Notes: generated by a model from the letters alone, not told the origin. DNA of 64,000 bases from an uncultured Pseudohongiella sp. (GCA_951812965.1 OX638341.1:726438-790437), one strand, 5' to 3'; positions 47,383 to 56,913 are shown, counted from the stretch's first letter. A program made the numbers and translations.

Positions 47383-47703
47383 TCATTGTATACCAAGGGC
47401 CGAAAAAACCGGCCGTGTCTTGTTCAGGAAATCCCCGGCCCGCTTCTTCAGTTCCGCCAGTTCCCTGGCGAAGAAGGCTTGCGATGGATTGAAATCGTTG
47501 CCATGCCACACCGACTCGCCGCCGGCGGCATGCATGTTCAGGCTTACGCCCTGGCCGAAGCCGAGTTCACAGGCGTGCTTTATTTCCGGGCAGGCAATGC
47601 CGCTGCAAGGCAGGGCAATTTTCGCGCGCATGGGATTGAGTTCGGAGAAATAGCCCCACTGGTAGCCCACTTCCGTGACGTAGCCCGAGGTCCAGTTTTC
47701 CAC
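47383..47703 (-). pseudogene. N-terminal fragment of a class I SAM-dependent methyltransferase
   Basis: 106 residues from GTG. ENWTSGYVTEVGYQWGYFSELNP, then ACELGFGQGVSLNMHAAG and GNDFNPSQAFFARELAELKK, is the start of a methyltransferase usually several hundred residues long. The sequence leaves the family after residue ~85 (RAGDFLNKTRPVFSALGIQ) and stops. The motif I glycine loop is present but the rest of the fold is gone, so it is probably a decayed gene. A shortened functional protein is less likely. Confidence 0.65.
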
Positions 47704-47776
47704 AATCTGAGTTCCCCACCGAGAGTGGTTCGGATGTTAACCTACTGTGCCGTAACGGGATAGTACGAAAACGGTC

Positions 47777-47782
47777 TATAAT
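47777..47782 (+). promoter_or_regulatory. -10 element of sapC
   Basis: Perfect TATAAT, 28 bp before the sapC ATG. No good -35 hexamer lies 16-18 bp upstream, so activator help may be needed. Confidence 0.5.
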
Positions 47783-47810
47783 CGGCGCGTGCGGATTTTG
47801 CACGGCATGG

Positions 47811-48611
47811 ATGGATTACGTGAGCAAGTTTGTTCCAGTTTCCCAGAAAACACACGCCGGATTGCGCTGGAGCAGGCCGTCCAGTTTCAGTTTCGCCGCC
47901 GGCGATCACCTGATGCCGCTGGGTTTGAAAGAGCTGCAGAAGGCGGCTTTGGGTCTGCCGGCCGGCTTCATCAAATTGCAGGACAAGTACCTGCTGATCG
48001 CCATCCAGGGCCTGCGCAACGGCGAAAACCTGGTCATGGACGAGTCCGGCAAATGGCTGGCGGCGCATCTGCCCGATGCCTACCAGGGCTTCCCGTTCCG
48101 CATGGCGCGAATCGACCAGGATCGTTACCAGGTCTGCGTACCGGAAGAGTCGGAATTCATCCGCGACGCAGAAGACGTTCCGGCTGAAGCGCAAGCCTGG
48201 AGGCAGTTTTTCGATGACGAGGGGAATCTGGAAAAATTCCTGGCGGAACTCGTCAGGAAAATGCGGCAGCACGCGACGGACCTGGTGGCGGCCGAGCGCG
48301 CCACGGCAAAACTGGCGGAACTCGAACTGATCACGGAATGGGAAATTTCCGCCGGTGATCCGGAAGCGCCGGTGCAGGTAAAAGGTCTTTATACCATCGA
48401 CCAGGAACGCCTGGCGGCCCTGGACGGTGAATCCCTTGCCGCCATGCGCGACTGCGGCGCGCTATATCTCACCTATGCCCAACTGCTGTCCGGGCGCCAC
48501 ATGCCCGCGCTGACCGAGATCGCGCGGCGCCGCTGGAAGAAGTCCGAAGAACCCGAACTCGATTTCGGCGAGTTCGACGACACCGGCAGCATCAGCTTCG
48601 ATAATCTCTAG
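47811..48611 (+). CDS. sapC: SapC family protein
   Basis: 266 residues, SapC family (first described beside Campylobacter S-layer genes; molecular role unknown). Family-like parts: HAGLRWSRPSSFSFAAGDHLMPL, YPVVFxx-like core replaced here by GFIKLQDKYLLIAIQGL, YQGFPFRM and DEGNLEKFLAELVRKMRQ. No signal peptide, so cytosolic. It starts the surface-protein region and is followed after 11 bp by the LRR-metzincin gene, with which it is probably co-transcribed. Confidence 0.8.
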   Translation: MDYVSKFVPVSQKTHAGLRWSRPSSFSFAAGDHLMPLGLKELQKAALGLPAGFIKLQDKYLLIAIQGLRNGENLVMDESGKWLAAHLPDAYQGFPFRMARIDQDRYQVCVPEESEFIRDAEDVPAEAQAWRQFFDDEGNLEKFLAELVRKMRQHATDLVAAERATAKLAELELITEWEISAGDPEAPVQVKGLYTIDQERLAALDGESLAAMRDCGALYLTYAQLLSGRHMPALTEIARRRWKKSEEPELDFGEFDDTGSISFDNL

Positions 48612-48622
48612 CGCCGCGGGCA

Positions 48623-51600
48623 ATGAACAGGCGCTTCCTTTTTGCTCTCGTATTGCTGGTCTCGCTGCCGGTTTTTGCGCAATCACCGGACTTGACCGGG
48701 AAGCGGCTGCATTTCTTTCCCCTGATCGCTCACGGAGACGATTTCCATACGATTCTGTTCCTCTCCAACGACGCACATGGGGATAATCAGTGTACGCTGG
48801 ATCTGCGCGGGCTTGGCCTGGACGCAGGCAGTTTCTACCCCCATCAGAAAGTCGTATGGTCGGGCGATCGCGCGACGATCAAATTCGACGAAGATTACCC
48901 CAGCGTGCGGGTGATCAGCAGAATCGGGAACGTGCTTTCGTTCGGTTACGCGAACCTTGATTGCGCCGGGCCGGTGTTTGCCCGCGTTTCCTTTTCCCTG
49001 TACGGGCCGGAAACCATAGTCGGCACGACTATCGTGCCGGATTCCCAGCGCGGAACCAATTTTCATTTTCCGGTGCTTCCCCGCACAGGCTCGCTTGGCC
49101 TGGCCTTCTCCAACGACTCCGCTCTGGATGCGTCCTGCTCCATACAACTGAAAAACGGCCGGGATGAAACACTGGTTCGAAATTCTTTCACCGTGGGCAG
49201 GTATTCGACCTCGTTGCGGTTTCTCGATGACTTGACGGCGGTTCCCAGGGGATTTACCGCCGGCTCGGCGTCGATTGCCTGCAACGCGCAGTTGGGCGCG
49301 GTGGGCCTCCCGTTCAAAGGGTCAGTTTTTACCGCCATCGCTTCGGTGTTGCCGCGGGGGGACGCCGCCGCGGGCAGGACACAGTACATACCACTGGTCG
49401 CGGACGGCGACGGCTTCCGCACCAGCTTGTTCGTCACCAATTCGGCCCCGGCAGCGAACCGATGCACACTCGAGCTGCAAGGCGAAGGACTCGACCATGA
49501 TCGCTTCTCCGGTCTTGCCGGTTCGAGCGCCACATTTGAGCTGGATGGGCCCGGCGCACAGGCGACGATCACAAGCGCCGGCGAAAATGCACTGGCTTTC
49601 GGCTACGCCAGGCTCGAATGCGACGGAGTCGTTGTCGCCCGCAATCTTCTCACCGCGGAAGCGCCGAATCGGATGGTGGGCGCGGCCACCATCCCCGGGG
49701 CGCCGGCAGTTACGGATTTCCGCTTCCCGGTCTTGCCGAGGAGCGGCGAGTTCGCCTTGATCTTCGCCAACGATACCGGCGCGGACATCGATTGCTCCCT
49801 GTGGGTGGACGATTATCGAAGCGATGCTCTGGACAACACCTCGCTGACGGTACCGATGAATTCCCTGGAGTTGCGGTTTATCGAAGAGCTGTTCGAGATT
49901 CCGGAGCGGTCGAGCGTGTTCTCGGTACACACGACCTGCGACGGGCCGGTCGCCGCCATGGGGATGCCGCTCAACGGCATACAGTTCTCGGCCGTGCCTC
50001 CCTTGCTTGTCGGCCCTCCGGACCGAACCGTCACCACGCCCTTGCTGCTCGACGCCGCCGGCTGCTCAAACGGCCGCTTCGTCAATGATTCCGCCCTGGC
50101 CGGGGACTGCCGCGTGCTGGTCGACTTTGCCAATACCCTGATCGAGGGCGGCTCGACGAGCGAGGACTTGCCGGTGCGTCAATGGGGCAGGGGCGATCAG
50201 GTGCGCCTGGACGACTGGACCGGGGTCGGCATCCACGACGGACGGATCAGCGCGATCAACCTGCCGGACCTCGGCCTGAGAGGCGTCATTTCATCGGACC
50301 TGGAACAGCTTGACGGCCTGACCCTTATCGATCTCAGCAACAACGACCTGACCGGCCCGATCCCGCCGGAACTCAGTCAACTGAGGTCCCTGAATACGAT
50401 CTATTTGCACGGAAACAGGCTGACCGGCGAAATTCCTCCGGAACTTTCCCGACTGACGAATCTAACGCAACTGAATCTCAACACGAATCGGCTGACTGGC
50501 CCCATACCCCCGGATCTGGGCGACCTGCGGGAATTGAAGGAATTGCGCGTGCGGGAGAACTTCCTGAGCGGAGATATCCCGGTCGGACTGTGGAGAATTA
50601 CCGATCTGGAGGTGCTCGATCTCGACGATAACCAGTTGACCGGCCCCGTCCCGCTGGAATTCGGGCGATTCCCCAGGATTCGCACATTGAATCTTGGCAG
50701 AAATCTCCTGAGCGGCCCCATTCCCTCGCAACTCGTTCAGGCGGGCACTCTCGAACGACTTGAACTCGACAGAAACGAACTTACCGGTACGATTCCCCCG
50801 CAGTTCGGCAGCCTGTCAAATATGTATTTGCTGAATCTTTCGTTCAACGAGCTTACCGGTCCCATTCCGACGCAACTTGCGCAGAATTCCCGCTTGCACT
50901 ACCTCTTTCTCGGCTATAACGAACTGACCGGGCCGCTTCCCGAGGTGTTTGCCGACCTGTTTAATTTGCGCAGGATATGGGTGCACAGCAACAAGCTGGA
51001 AGGGTCCATATCGCCCGCGTTCGCCGGCATGGCGAACCTGGACTTGCTGGGCGTCGGATTCAATAACTTCAGCGGAACCCTGCCCCGGGTGTTCTGGGCC
51101 AAGATGGCCAGCGGCGAACTTTTCGTGAATATAAACGGAACTTCGATAACCCAGGTGGAAGGCCCCATCGTACACAGGCCCGAACCGGACTACTCCCCGG
51201 ACCCCGCCGACAACGGCAACGCGGCGTTTCAATCGATTTCCCTGTTCCAGGGACCGCTGGTGGCGAATATTTCATCGAGCGGAAGTTGGGCTCGACACCA
51301 GACGCCGATCCTTAACCGGCGCACGGCGCTGGCGGTAAGCATCAACCACCAGGTACGCACGCCGCCACTGGTGGCGGGCCGCGTGTTGAACGATGTGGGC
51401 GGGATATTGGACGGGGATTTGCAGAAATCGAGCTACTACACGACCGAAAGTACGGGCGCCAATCAGTGGCGCACCGAGTATTTATTCGACTTGCCCGCCG
51501 CCATGTTCCTGCCCGGCAACGAGGTCGAATTCACGCTCGACCCGGACAACGAACTCCCGGAGACCAACGAAAACGACAATGTGTCCCGGCGAATCGTTCT

Positions 51601-52588
51601 GGAAGGCGAAGCCGCGCCGGATATGCGCATCACCTTCGTCCCGTTCCATCTGCCGGGCGAAGACCCTCCGGTGCTCGACGCCGACCTGCTGATGCGGGGA
51701 ACATACGCCTATTTTCCGATCTCCGGCGACTATGAAACGAAAATCGCCCCTGCAATCGAACTGGACTCGTCCAGCACCGGCGAAATGCTGACCGAGGTGC
51801 GCAAACTCTGGAACCTGGAAGGCGACGCGGACGAGTTCTACCACGGCATCACCATGCAGCCCATCGGCGGGCGCGCCGCCTTGTCCGGGTGGGTGGCGCT
51901 CAGCCAGGCCGCGACCTACAGCACGATTCCCCACGAATTCGGGCACAACATGAGTTTGCGGCACCCACCGGGCTGCGATGCGGCTGGACCTGACCATGGC
52001 TACCCGTACCCGGAAGGCCAACTGGGGCCGGAACGAGGCTGGGACCACAACTGGCACAGATTCGTCTCCGGCGAAATAGAACGCTTCGGCGACGTGATGT
52101 CCTACTGCACCGAAATCGACTTCATCTCGGACTATCACTACGAAAAAGCCTGGGACTACTGGCGCAGGCAAGGCTCGTACTCCAGCACCAGCTCAGTATC
52201 GACAGCGGCCGTCACCACCGAGGGGACGACCGATGGGACACCCACCGTCTCGACCCAGGCAGCATCGGCGGAAGCGGCCCAAAGCCTAGCGCTGTCGGGC
52301 GGGATCAACGCCGAAGGCGTCTGGAGTCTCGAGCAGGCGCAGGTATCCGAACGCGGGCCGCGGCCTCCCGCGGATGACGGCGAGTACCGGTTGATTCTTT
52401 ACGATGCCGCCGGCGTGCAAGTCTACGAAGAACCGCTGGCGCGCATAGAAATCAGCGACAGCGACGAGTCGTTCTGGGCCGCGAGAACGCCGCTGCCGCT
52501 TCGCACCGCCGCGGAAATCGTTATTCTTGACCCACAGGGTAACGAAGTATTGCGGGAAACACTGCCCGAACTGGACCAGAGCCTTTGA
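48623..52588 (+). CDS. Secreted LRR protein with metzincin-type metalloprotease domain
   Basis: 1321 residues. Signal peptide MNRRFLFALVLLVSLPVFA. Two copies of a ~220-residue beta domain (about 24-240 and 250-465; both contain FPxL-like repeats such as FRFPVLPRSGEFALIFAND). Then about 12 plant-type leucine-rich repeats of 24 residues (about 541-839, LDLDDNQLTGPVPLEFG pattern), a CARDB-like adhesion domain (about 930-985, LDPDNELPETNENDNVSRRI) and a metzincin domain. The zinc motif is HEFGHNMSLRH (His1104, Glu1105, His1108, His1114) and the Met-turn DVMSYC lies near residue 1156. The usual Gly of HExxHxxGxxH is Ser. Function inferred as an extracellular adhesin-protease. Confidence 0.85.
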   Translation: MNRRFLFALVLLVSLPVFAQSPDLTGKRLHFFPLIAHGDDFHTILFLSNDAHGDNQCTLDLRGLGLDAGSFYPHQKVVWSGDRATIKFDEDYPSVRVISRIGNVLSFGYANLDCAGPVFARVSFSLYGPETIVGTTIVPDSQRGTNFHFPVLPRTGSLGLAFSNDSALDASCSIQLKNGRDETLVRNSFTVGRYSTSLRFLDDLTAVPRGFTAGSASIACNAQLGAVGLPFKGSVFTAIASVLPRGDAAAGRTQYIPLVADGDGFRTSLFVTNSAPAANRCTLELQGEGLDHDRFSGLAGSSATFELDGPGAQATITSAGENALAFGYARLECDGVVVARNLLTAEAPNRMVGAATIPGAPAVTDFRFPVLPRSGEFALIFANDTGADIDCSLWVDDYRSDALDNTSLTVPMNSLELRFIEELFEIPERSSVFSVHTTCDGPVAAMGMPLNGIQFSAVPPLLVGPPDRTVTTPLLLDAAGCSNGRFVNDSALAGDCRVLVDFANTLIEGGSTSEDLPVRQWGRGDQVRLDDWTGVGIHDGRISAINLPDLGLRGVISSDLEQLDGLTLIDLSNNDLTGPIPPELSQLRSLNTIYLHGNRLTGEIPPELSRLTNLTQLNLNTNRLTGPIPPDLGDLRELKELRVRENFLSGDIPVGLWRITDLEVLDLDDNQLTGPVPLEFGRFPRIRTLNLGRNLLSGPIPSQLVQAGTLERLELDRNELTGTIPPQFGSLSNMYLLNLSFNELTGPIPTQLAQNSRLHYLFLGYNELTGPLPEVFADLFNLRRIWVHSNKLEGSISPAFAGMANLDLLGVGFNNFSGTLPRVFWAKMASGELFVNINGTSITQVEGPIVHRPEPDYSPDPADNGNAAFQSISLFQGPLVANISSSGSWARHQTPILNRRTALAVSINHQVRTPPLVAGRVLNDVGGILDGDLQKSSYYTTESTGANQWRTEYLFDLPAAMFLPGNEVEFTLDPDNELPETNENDNVSRRIVLEGEAAPDMRITFVPFHLPGEDPPVLDADLLMRGTYAYFPISGDYETKIAPAIELDSSSTGEMLTEVRKLWNLEGDADEFYHGITMQPIGGRAALSGWVALSQAATYSTIPHEFGHNMSLRHPPGCDAAGPDHGYPYPEGQLGPERGWDHNWHRFVSGEIERFGDVMSYCTEIDFISDYHYEKAWDYWRRQGSYSSTSSVSTAAVTTEGTTDGTPTVSTQAASAEAAQSLALSGGINAEGVWSLEQAQVSERGPRPPADDGEYRLILYDAAGVQVYEEPLARIEISDSDESFWAARTPLPLRTAAEIVILDPQGNEVLRETLPELDQSL

Positions 52589-52594
52589 TAAGGA

Positions 52595-52867
52595 TCACTT
52601 CTTTCCTCCGGAAAGCAGACTCACCAAATCGCCAAGTTGAGTCTCAATTCCGTTCAGGCTACGGTCTATGCGGCCCAGTCTGCTACCCATTTGGTCCAGT
52701 CTGCCGTCCATTCGTACCAGACTGTCTTCAATTCGTTCCAGTCGGCCGTCAACACCGTCAAGCCTGGTTTCCACAACGGCTGTCCTGCCGCTCAGTACGC
52801 CCAGCCCTTCCCTGATGTCATCGTTCTGGCCATCTAGGGTGAAATACACCCCTCCCGCGAGCGCCAT
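52595..52867 (-). CDS. Small coiled-coil protein
   Basis: 90 residues from an ATG giving MALAGGVYFTLDGQNDD. A heptad-type repeat LDGVDGRLERIEDSLVRMDG, then RLDQMGSRLGRIDRSLNGIE, predicts a long coiled coil. Codon third positions look coding on this strand. Its end lies 7 bp from the LRR-metzincin stop. No family recognised. Its 5' end overlaps the divergent gene at 52839. Confidence 0.5.
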   Translation of the reverse strand: MALAGGVYFTLDGQNDDIREGLGVLSGRTAVVETRLDGVDGRLERIEDSLVRMDGRLDQMGSRLGRIDRSLNGIETQLGDLVSLLSGGKK

Positions 52868-53138
52868 TGAACCGCTGGCTACGAAGGAAGATCTGCGAAA
52901 TACGGAGAAACTACTCAGGTCCGACCTGCAATCCTCCACAAAGGAAGTCAGGACTGACCTGGAGTCCGCCATCATGGAAGTCAAGATCGACCTGAAGTCG
53001 CTGGAGAAAAACATGGCGACCAAGGCCGACATTCAATCCATCAAGGTTTGGCTGCTGACCGGGCTGCTTGCCCTGGCCGGAAGCGCGCTGCTCGCGTCGG
53101 TCGGCGCCTTTTTCTTTCTGTTCAGATTCATCGGCTGA
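52839..53138 (+). CDS. Small coiled-coil membrane protein (DUF1640-like)
   Basis: 99 residues from a GTG. PLATKEDLRNTEKLLRSDLQ and EVKIDLKSLEKNMATKADIQ form a coiled coil ending in one C-terminal membrane helix (WLLTGLLALAGSALLASVGAF). The pattern ATKxDL-coil-helix resembles DUF1640 proteins. Codon use looks genuine. The upstream part of the open frame is the shadow of the antiparallel coiled-coil gene, so the true start is unsure. Confidence 0.5.
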   Translation: MKYTPPASAIEPLATKEDLRNTEKLLRSDLQSSTKEVRTDLESAIMEVKIDLKSLEKNMATKADIQSIKVWLLTGLLALAGSALLASVGAFFFLFRFIG

Positions 53139-53288
53139 AACTCGCCGCCATATGTTGTTCCGCCCCGCCCAATAGTAGTAACATCGCGTTTCATGTCTGC
53201 TCGCTCGTGGGCCTGACTGGTTTGCAGTGCAGGAAATTCGCGGGTTAACAGGCGGCGCCGGCCCCAAAAGCCGGCAATCCCGAACTTG

Positions 53289-53304
53289 TGTGACTACGGT
53301 CACA
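53289..53304. promoter_or_regulatory. Consensus CRP/Vfr binding site upstream of the RTX gene
   Basis: TGTGACTACGGTCACA is a perfect TGTGA-N6-TCACA. It lies 105 bp before the RTX start codon in a 270-bp intergenic region. The position suits activation of a promoter near 53320-53350, where TTGTTT is the best -35. Confidence 0.72.
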
Positions 53305-53408
53305 TGCGGTTCGGGGTGTCTTGTTTATGCTCGCACGACGAGTTGGCGGTCAGCTTGCGCAAGTCTGACCACGACGAAATTTGAAACTTGATATCAAGGA
53401 GTACCAAA

Positions 53409-56400
53409 ATGGCAGTCACTGCTGAAACCAGAACCAATCTTATCGGGCTGTCGGTGGTTATGCTGGGGAGCGCCCCGGGCACCGACCTGCTCAATGAGTG
53501 GGTCGGCGCAATCAACGACGGAATGTCGCTGGAAGACGTAGCGGGGCACATCGCAGCCTCCGATGCTTTCCAGGCGACTTACCCGACTTTCCTGACCAAC
53601 GAAGAATTCGCGGAATCATTCCTCGGAAACCTGATGGGCGATGAAGACGTGTCCGCGGACCTCGTGACCGCGGCAGTCAGTATTGTAACCGGTCTGCTGA
53701 ACGATGGCATGACCCGCGGCGCTCTCGCGCTGGCGGTAGTCGGTGCGATGTACGACATCCACGCCCAGGGCTCGGCCCACGACGCCTATGACGACCTCGG
53801 CTCGGTAGCGGACGGTCTCTTCAACAAGATCGAAGTTGCCGAATACTACACTGTCGATCTGCGTCAGACCGACTCCAACAGCCGCGTCCTGCGCGATGTC
53901 AACAGCGAAAACGGCCTCGACGAAGTCCGCGACAGCATCAGCGATCATCTCGATCCGCCTGATCCCATCTATCTCACCAACTCCCGCGACAATATCGAAG
54001 GTACGGCAGCGAATGACCTGATCATCTCCGAATTGGACGAAAGAGGGGATAAGACTCTGGATCCATTCGATACCATTGATGGTGGCGCGGGTTTCGACAC
54101 CCTCGAGATTTACGATAACGATGACATCGTGATCGACGCCAATGGCGCGGATGTCATGAACGTCGAACATGTCTACCTCAGCACTCGGGCTGCCATCGAT
54201 GTCAACCTGTCAGCCTGGGAAGATGTGGAATCCGTCGAACTCGGCCGTTTCGGCAATACGAGCGATGTGTCAGTCACCGTAGCCGGCGCTGCAGTCAGTA
54301 CCGATCGCACCTTCGCTGGTGATGTAACCATCACCGGAGCGGGCGGAGAAGTCGATATAACCGCCAGCCCGTTTTCGGACGTACAGATCTATTCCGTAGC
54401 GCATACCACTTCGGTTTCGGTCCAGGGCGGCGCGAGCATTGATGTAACCGGCGGGGTTTCTGCATCCGAGACGGTCACCAGCGTGTCAATCGACGGAGTT
54501 CAGCGGAATCTTGGAAATGACGAAGGGCGCGGTCCCTCCATGCAGAATGTGATAAATCCTGCTGCTGATATGACCATGCCAAACGCAACAAATAATGAAT
54601 ATTATCTGGATGCAAATGGCGACCCGACGACCGGTGAAACTGGCGCCAATGCGGCCGCTCAACAGGTCATAGAAGGCAGCGAGGATGAAGCTTCAGTGCA
54701 GATCCACTCGAAAGCGATCGAGTCTGTGAGCCTGCGCAACAACGAAGCCATCATCGCAGTGACCAACGGTTCCGACAATGCGGAAGATCTCGCGGTCACG
54801 GTCGACGGCTTCGGCAGCCACACCCGGGACGCCGGCCCGGCCGAACTTAGCCTTGCCGGCGACGGCGCGGCCGAGAACGTCAGCCTTACGGTGGCCGGTG
54901 ATTCAGATTTCAATCTGGTGGGCGATGCGATCACTACGCTCAGCGTTACCGGCGATGGCGATTTAAAACTCGGGGTTACGAAGTCTGATGCGTCAGTCTC
55001 GGGTCTTGAATCCCTTACCTTGAGCGGCGGCGGCGGGGTTAACATCAGCGTTGCCGGCATGGATGACCTGGAGAGCATTGACGCGAGCGCAAGCAGCGGT
55101 GATAACAATATCACTGGTGTCGGCGATAGCGTTGAGAGCGTCTCGGGCGGTTCCGGCTCGGATTCCGTCACAGTAAGCGGGTTCGCCTCGGGCGGTGTTG
55201 CGGTAGATCTCGGCGCCGGTGACGATTCCTTCACGGCGGGTGCCGAGAGCACCGACAGGAGCAGCGTTGACGGTGGCGAAGGCACGGACGTCCTGCGATT
55301 GACCCAAAACGATGGCTCTTACACGCCGTCAGGCGCGACAGCCCCTGTGACGATCTATTCGAACTTCGAAATTCTCGATATCGGCGGCAGCGGTGAGGCC
55401 TCGTACAACGTCGGACTGCTTGGCGTCAATAACGTCAGAATAACCGGCGCCAACACATCGGGCGAGGTAACACTGACCAATATGGCCGATGGCATGGGCA
55501 TCGGTGTCTATGGCAGCGGCGACGGCGTTTCGGCTAGTGTCGTGCATAGAATGCCGGAAAGGGAAGTTGGTTCAGCCAGGTACAGTGGAGAATTTGATGT
55601 GTCTCTAAGTGCCAATGGCGGCGCTGACGACACTACGACCAACACGACTGGTCTAGCCGCATTGTCGATTGATGTCGATCAGGAGATTGAAGTTCTCAAT
55701 ATCACCTCCAACGCCAATGCCGGCGGCGCCCGTTCCGCGGCCAATGTTCGTCCTTCATCGGGTCATTATGTAAACACGCTGACTCTGGCAGGGGACGATG
55801 AGACTGTCGAGGCGATCAACGTCAGCGGCAACGCGCAGGTGGAAGTCAGTTTCCTTTCAAACGACAATGCCAATGAGATTGAACTAGTCGATGCCGAAAA
55901 CAACACCGCAGGCGTAACCGTTGACGTCACTGGCGCCGATGGATTAGTGGTCATGCTTGGCGGCAGCGGAGGTGACACGTTCACCGGCAGCGCCCAGGCC
56001 GATGACATTCGCGGAAATGGCGGCGACGATACGTTGATTGGTGGCGAAGGAAACGACACAATCCGCGGCGGCGCCGGTGGAGACACCTTGACCGGCGGCG
56101 CGGGAGACGACGTGTTCGACTACACTGCCGCATCGGAATCCCAGGTTGCCTGGACCGCCCAAGGCCATATGTACGGCTTCGACTTCATCAGCGGATGGGA
56201 TTCTAGTTCAGCTGATGATACTATCTCCCTGGGTCGAACCTTGTTTAACTCCCTGAAGGGAGATATCAAAGCTACGACTGGTGATGATGGGATCGACAGC
56301 ACGTCTGATGCTGCGGATACCGCAGCAGACAACTTGAGAGCCTTTCTCGGTGACGGTGACGGAATTTTTGAAACTGTGACAGCTAATCCAGATGGAACAT

Positions 56401-56591
56401 TCGGCAGCAATATCGCTTATAGTTCTATAGCGACCGTTACCGAGGTTTACGTAGATGATGGTGGTACTGAAGTTAACCGAATCTGGGTTCTCATCGACGT
56501 TGACGGCGACGGTGATTTCGACGCGGCCACGGACATGGCTATCGCGATTGCCGGATCGGATCCTCTGGTGGAGAGCGACTTCACCATGTAA
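53409..56591 (+). CDS. Large RTX / S-layer-like surface protein
   Basis: 1060 residues, no N-terminal signal peptide, as expected for type I secretion. The N-terminal helical region (about 1-150: YPTFLTNEEFAESFLGNLMG, NDGMTRGALALAVVGA, FNKIEVAEYYT) resembles DUF4214 and S-layer-anchor domains. A long Gly/Thr/Ser/Asp-rich beta region follows. Calcium-binding nonapeptides lie near 845-905 (GNGGDDTLIGGEGNDTIRGG, AGGDTLTGGAGDDVF), then a C-terminal secretion region ending DPLVESDFTM. AAGGAG precedes the ATG. The composition resembles the Caulobacter RsaA class. The TolC-like protein at 13 kb could be its exit channel. Confidence 0.85.
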   Translation: MAVTAETRTNLIGLSVVMLGSAPGTDLLNEWVGAINDGMSLEDVAGHIAASDAFQATYPTFLTNEEFAESFLGNLMGDEDVSADLVTAAVSIVTGLLNDGMTRGALALAVVGAMYDIHAQGSAHDAYDDLGSVADGLFNKIEVAEYYTVDLRQTDSNSRVLRDVNSENGLDEVRDSISDHLDPPDPIYLTNSRDNIEGTAANDLIISELDERGDKTLDPFDTIDGGAGFDTLEIYDNDDIVIDANGADVMNVEHVYLSTRAAIDVNLSAWEDVESVELGRFGNTSDVSVTVAGAAVSTDRTFAGDVTITGAGGEVDITASPFSDVQIYSVAHTTSVSVQGGASIDVTGGVSASETVTSVSIDGVQRNLGNDEGRGPSMQNVINPAADMTMPNATNNEYYLDANGDPTTGETGANAAAQQVIEGSEDEASVQIHSKAIESVSLRNNEAIIAVTNGSDNAEDLAVTVDGFGSHTRDAGPAELSLAGDGAAENVSLTVAGDSDFNLVGDAITTLSVTGDGDLKLGVTKSDASVSGLESLTLSGGGGVNISVAGMDDLESIDASASSGDNNITGVGDSVESVSGGSGSDSVTVSGFASGGVAVDLGAGDDSFTAGAESTDRSSVDGGEGTDVLRLTQNDGSYTPSGATAPVTIYSNFEILDIGGSGEASYNVGLLGVNNVRITGANTSGEVTLTNMADGMGIGVYGSGDGVSASVVHRMPEREVGSARYSGEFDVSLSANGGADDTTTNTTGLAALSIDVDQEIEVLNITSNANAGGARSAANVRPSSGHYVNTLTLAGDDETVEAINVSGNAQVEVSFLSNDNANEIELVDAENNTAGVTVDVTGADGLVVMLGGSGGDTFTGSAQADDIRGNGGDDTLIGGEGNDTIRGGAGGDTLTGGAGDDVFDYTAASESQVAWTAQGHMYGFDFISGWDSSSADDTISLGRTLFNSLKGDIKATTGDDGIDSTSDAADTAADNLRAFLGDGDGIFETVTANPDGTFGSNIAYSSIATVTEVYVDDGGTEVNRIWVLIDVDGDGDFDAATDMAIAIAGSDPLVESDFTM

Positions 56592-56633
56592 GCTGTCCCA
56601 CAAACCCGGTGGCTTCGCCGCCCTTAACCAAAA

Positions 56634-56661
56634 CCCCCGGCTTCGGCCGGGGGTTTTTTTT
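56634..56661 (+). terminator. Intrinsic terminator of the RTX gene
   Basis: 8-bp stem CCCCCGGC / GCCGGGGG with a UUCG tetraloop, followed by eight U, 43 bp after the stop. One of the strongest terminators in the window, as expected for a highly expressed gene. Confidence 0.97.
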
Positions 56662-56913
56662 GCCCTTTCCTAGGCAAATCCGGCAACCTGTGTCTAAATT
56701 GCATTGTGGTTAAAATGCACTCAAGGAGACAGGCAGGGGTGATTTCACTTACCTTGCTGAAGGTTCTGGCTCTTTTGACCGGGCGCGTCAGGGTCGGAAG
56801 AAAAAAAAATAAAAAAATGAAAGAATAATTTCGCCGCTCCGGTCTATACGTAAACTACGGCGAAAAATTACCGGAAATTGGGCTTCTTCAGCCGTCACTC
56901 AGGGAATGCCGGG
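56662..56913. other. AT-richer intergenic region
   Basis: Follows the RTX terminator. It contains AAGGAGAC near 56724 without a convincing gene behind it, and a poly-A/AT stretch (56800-56830). TTGCATTGTGGTTAAAATGC could be a promoter for the next gene. No repeat or RNA gene was recognised. Confidence 0.4.
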
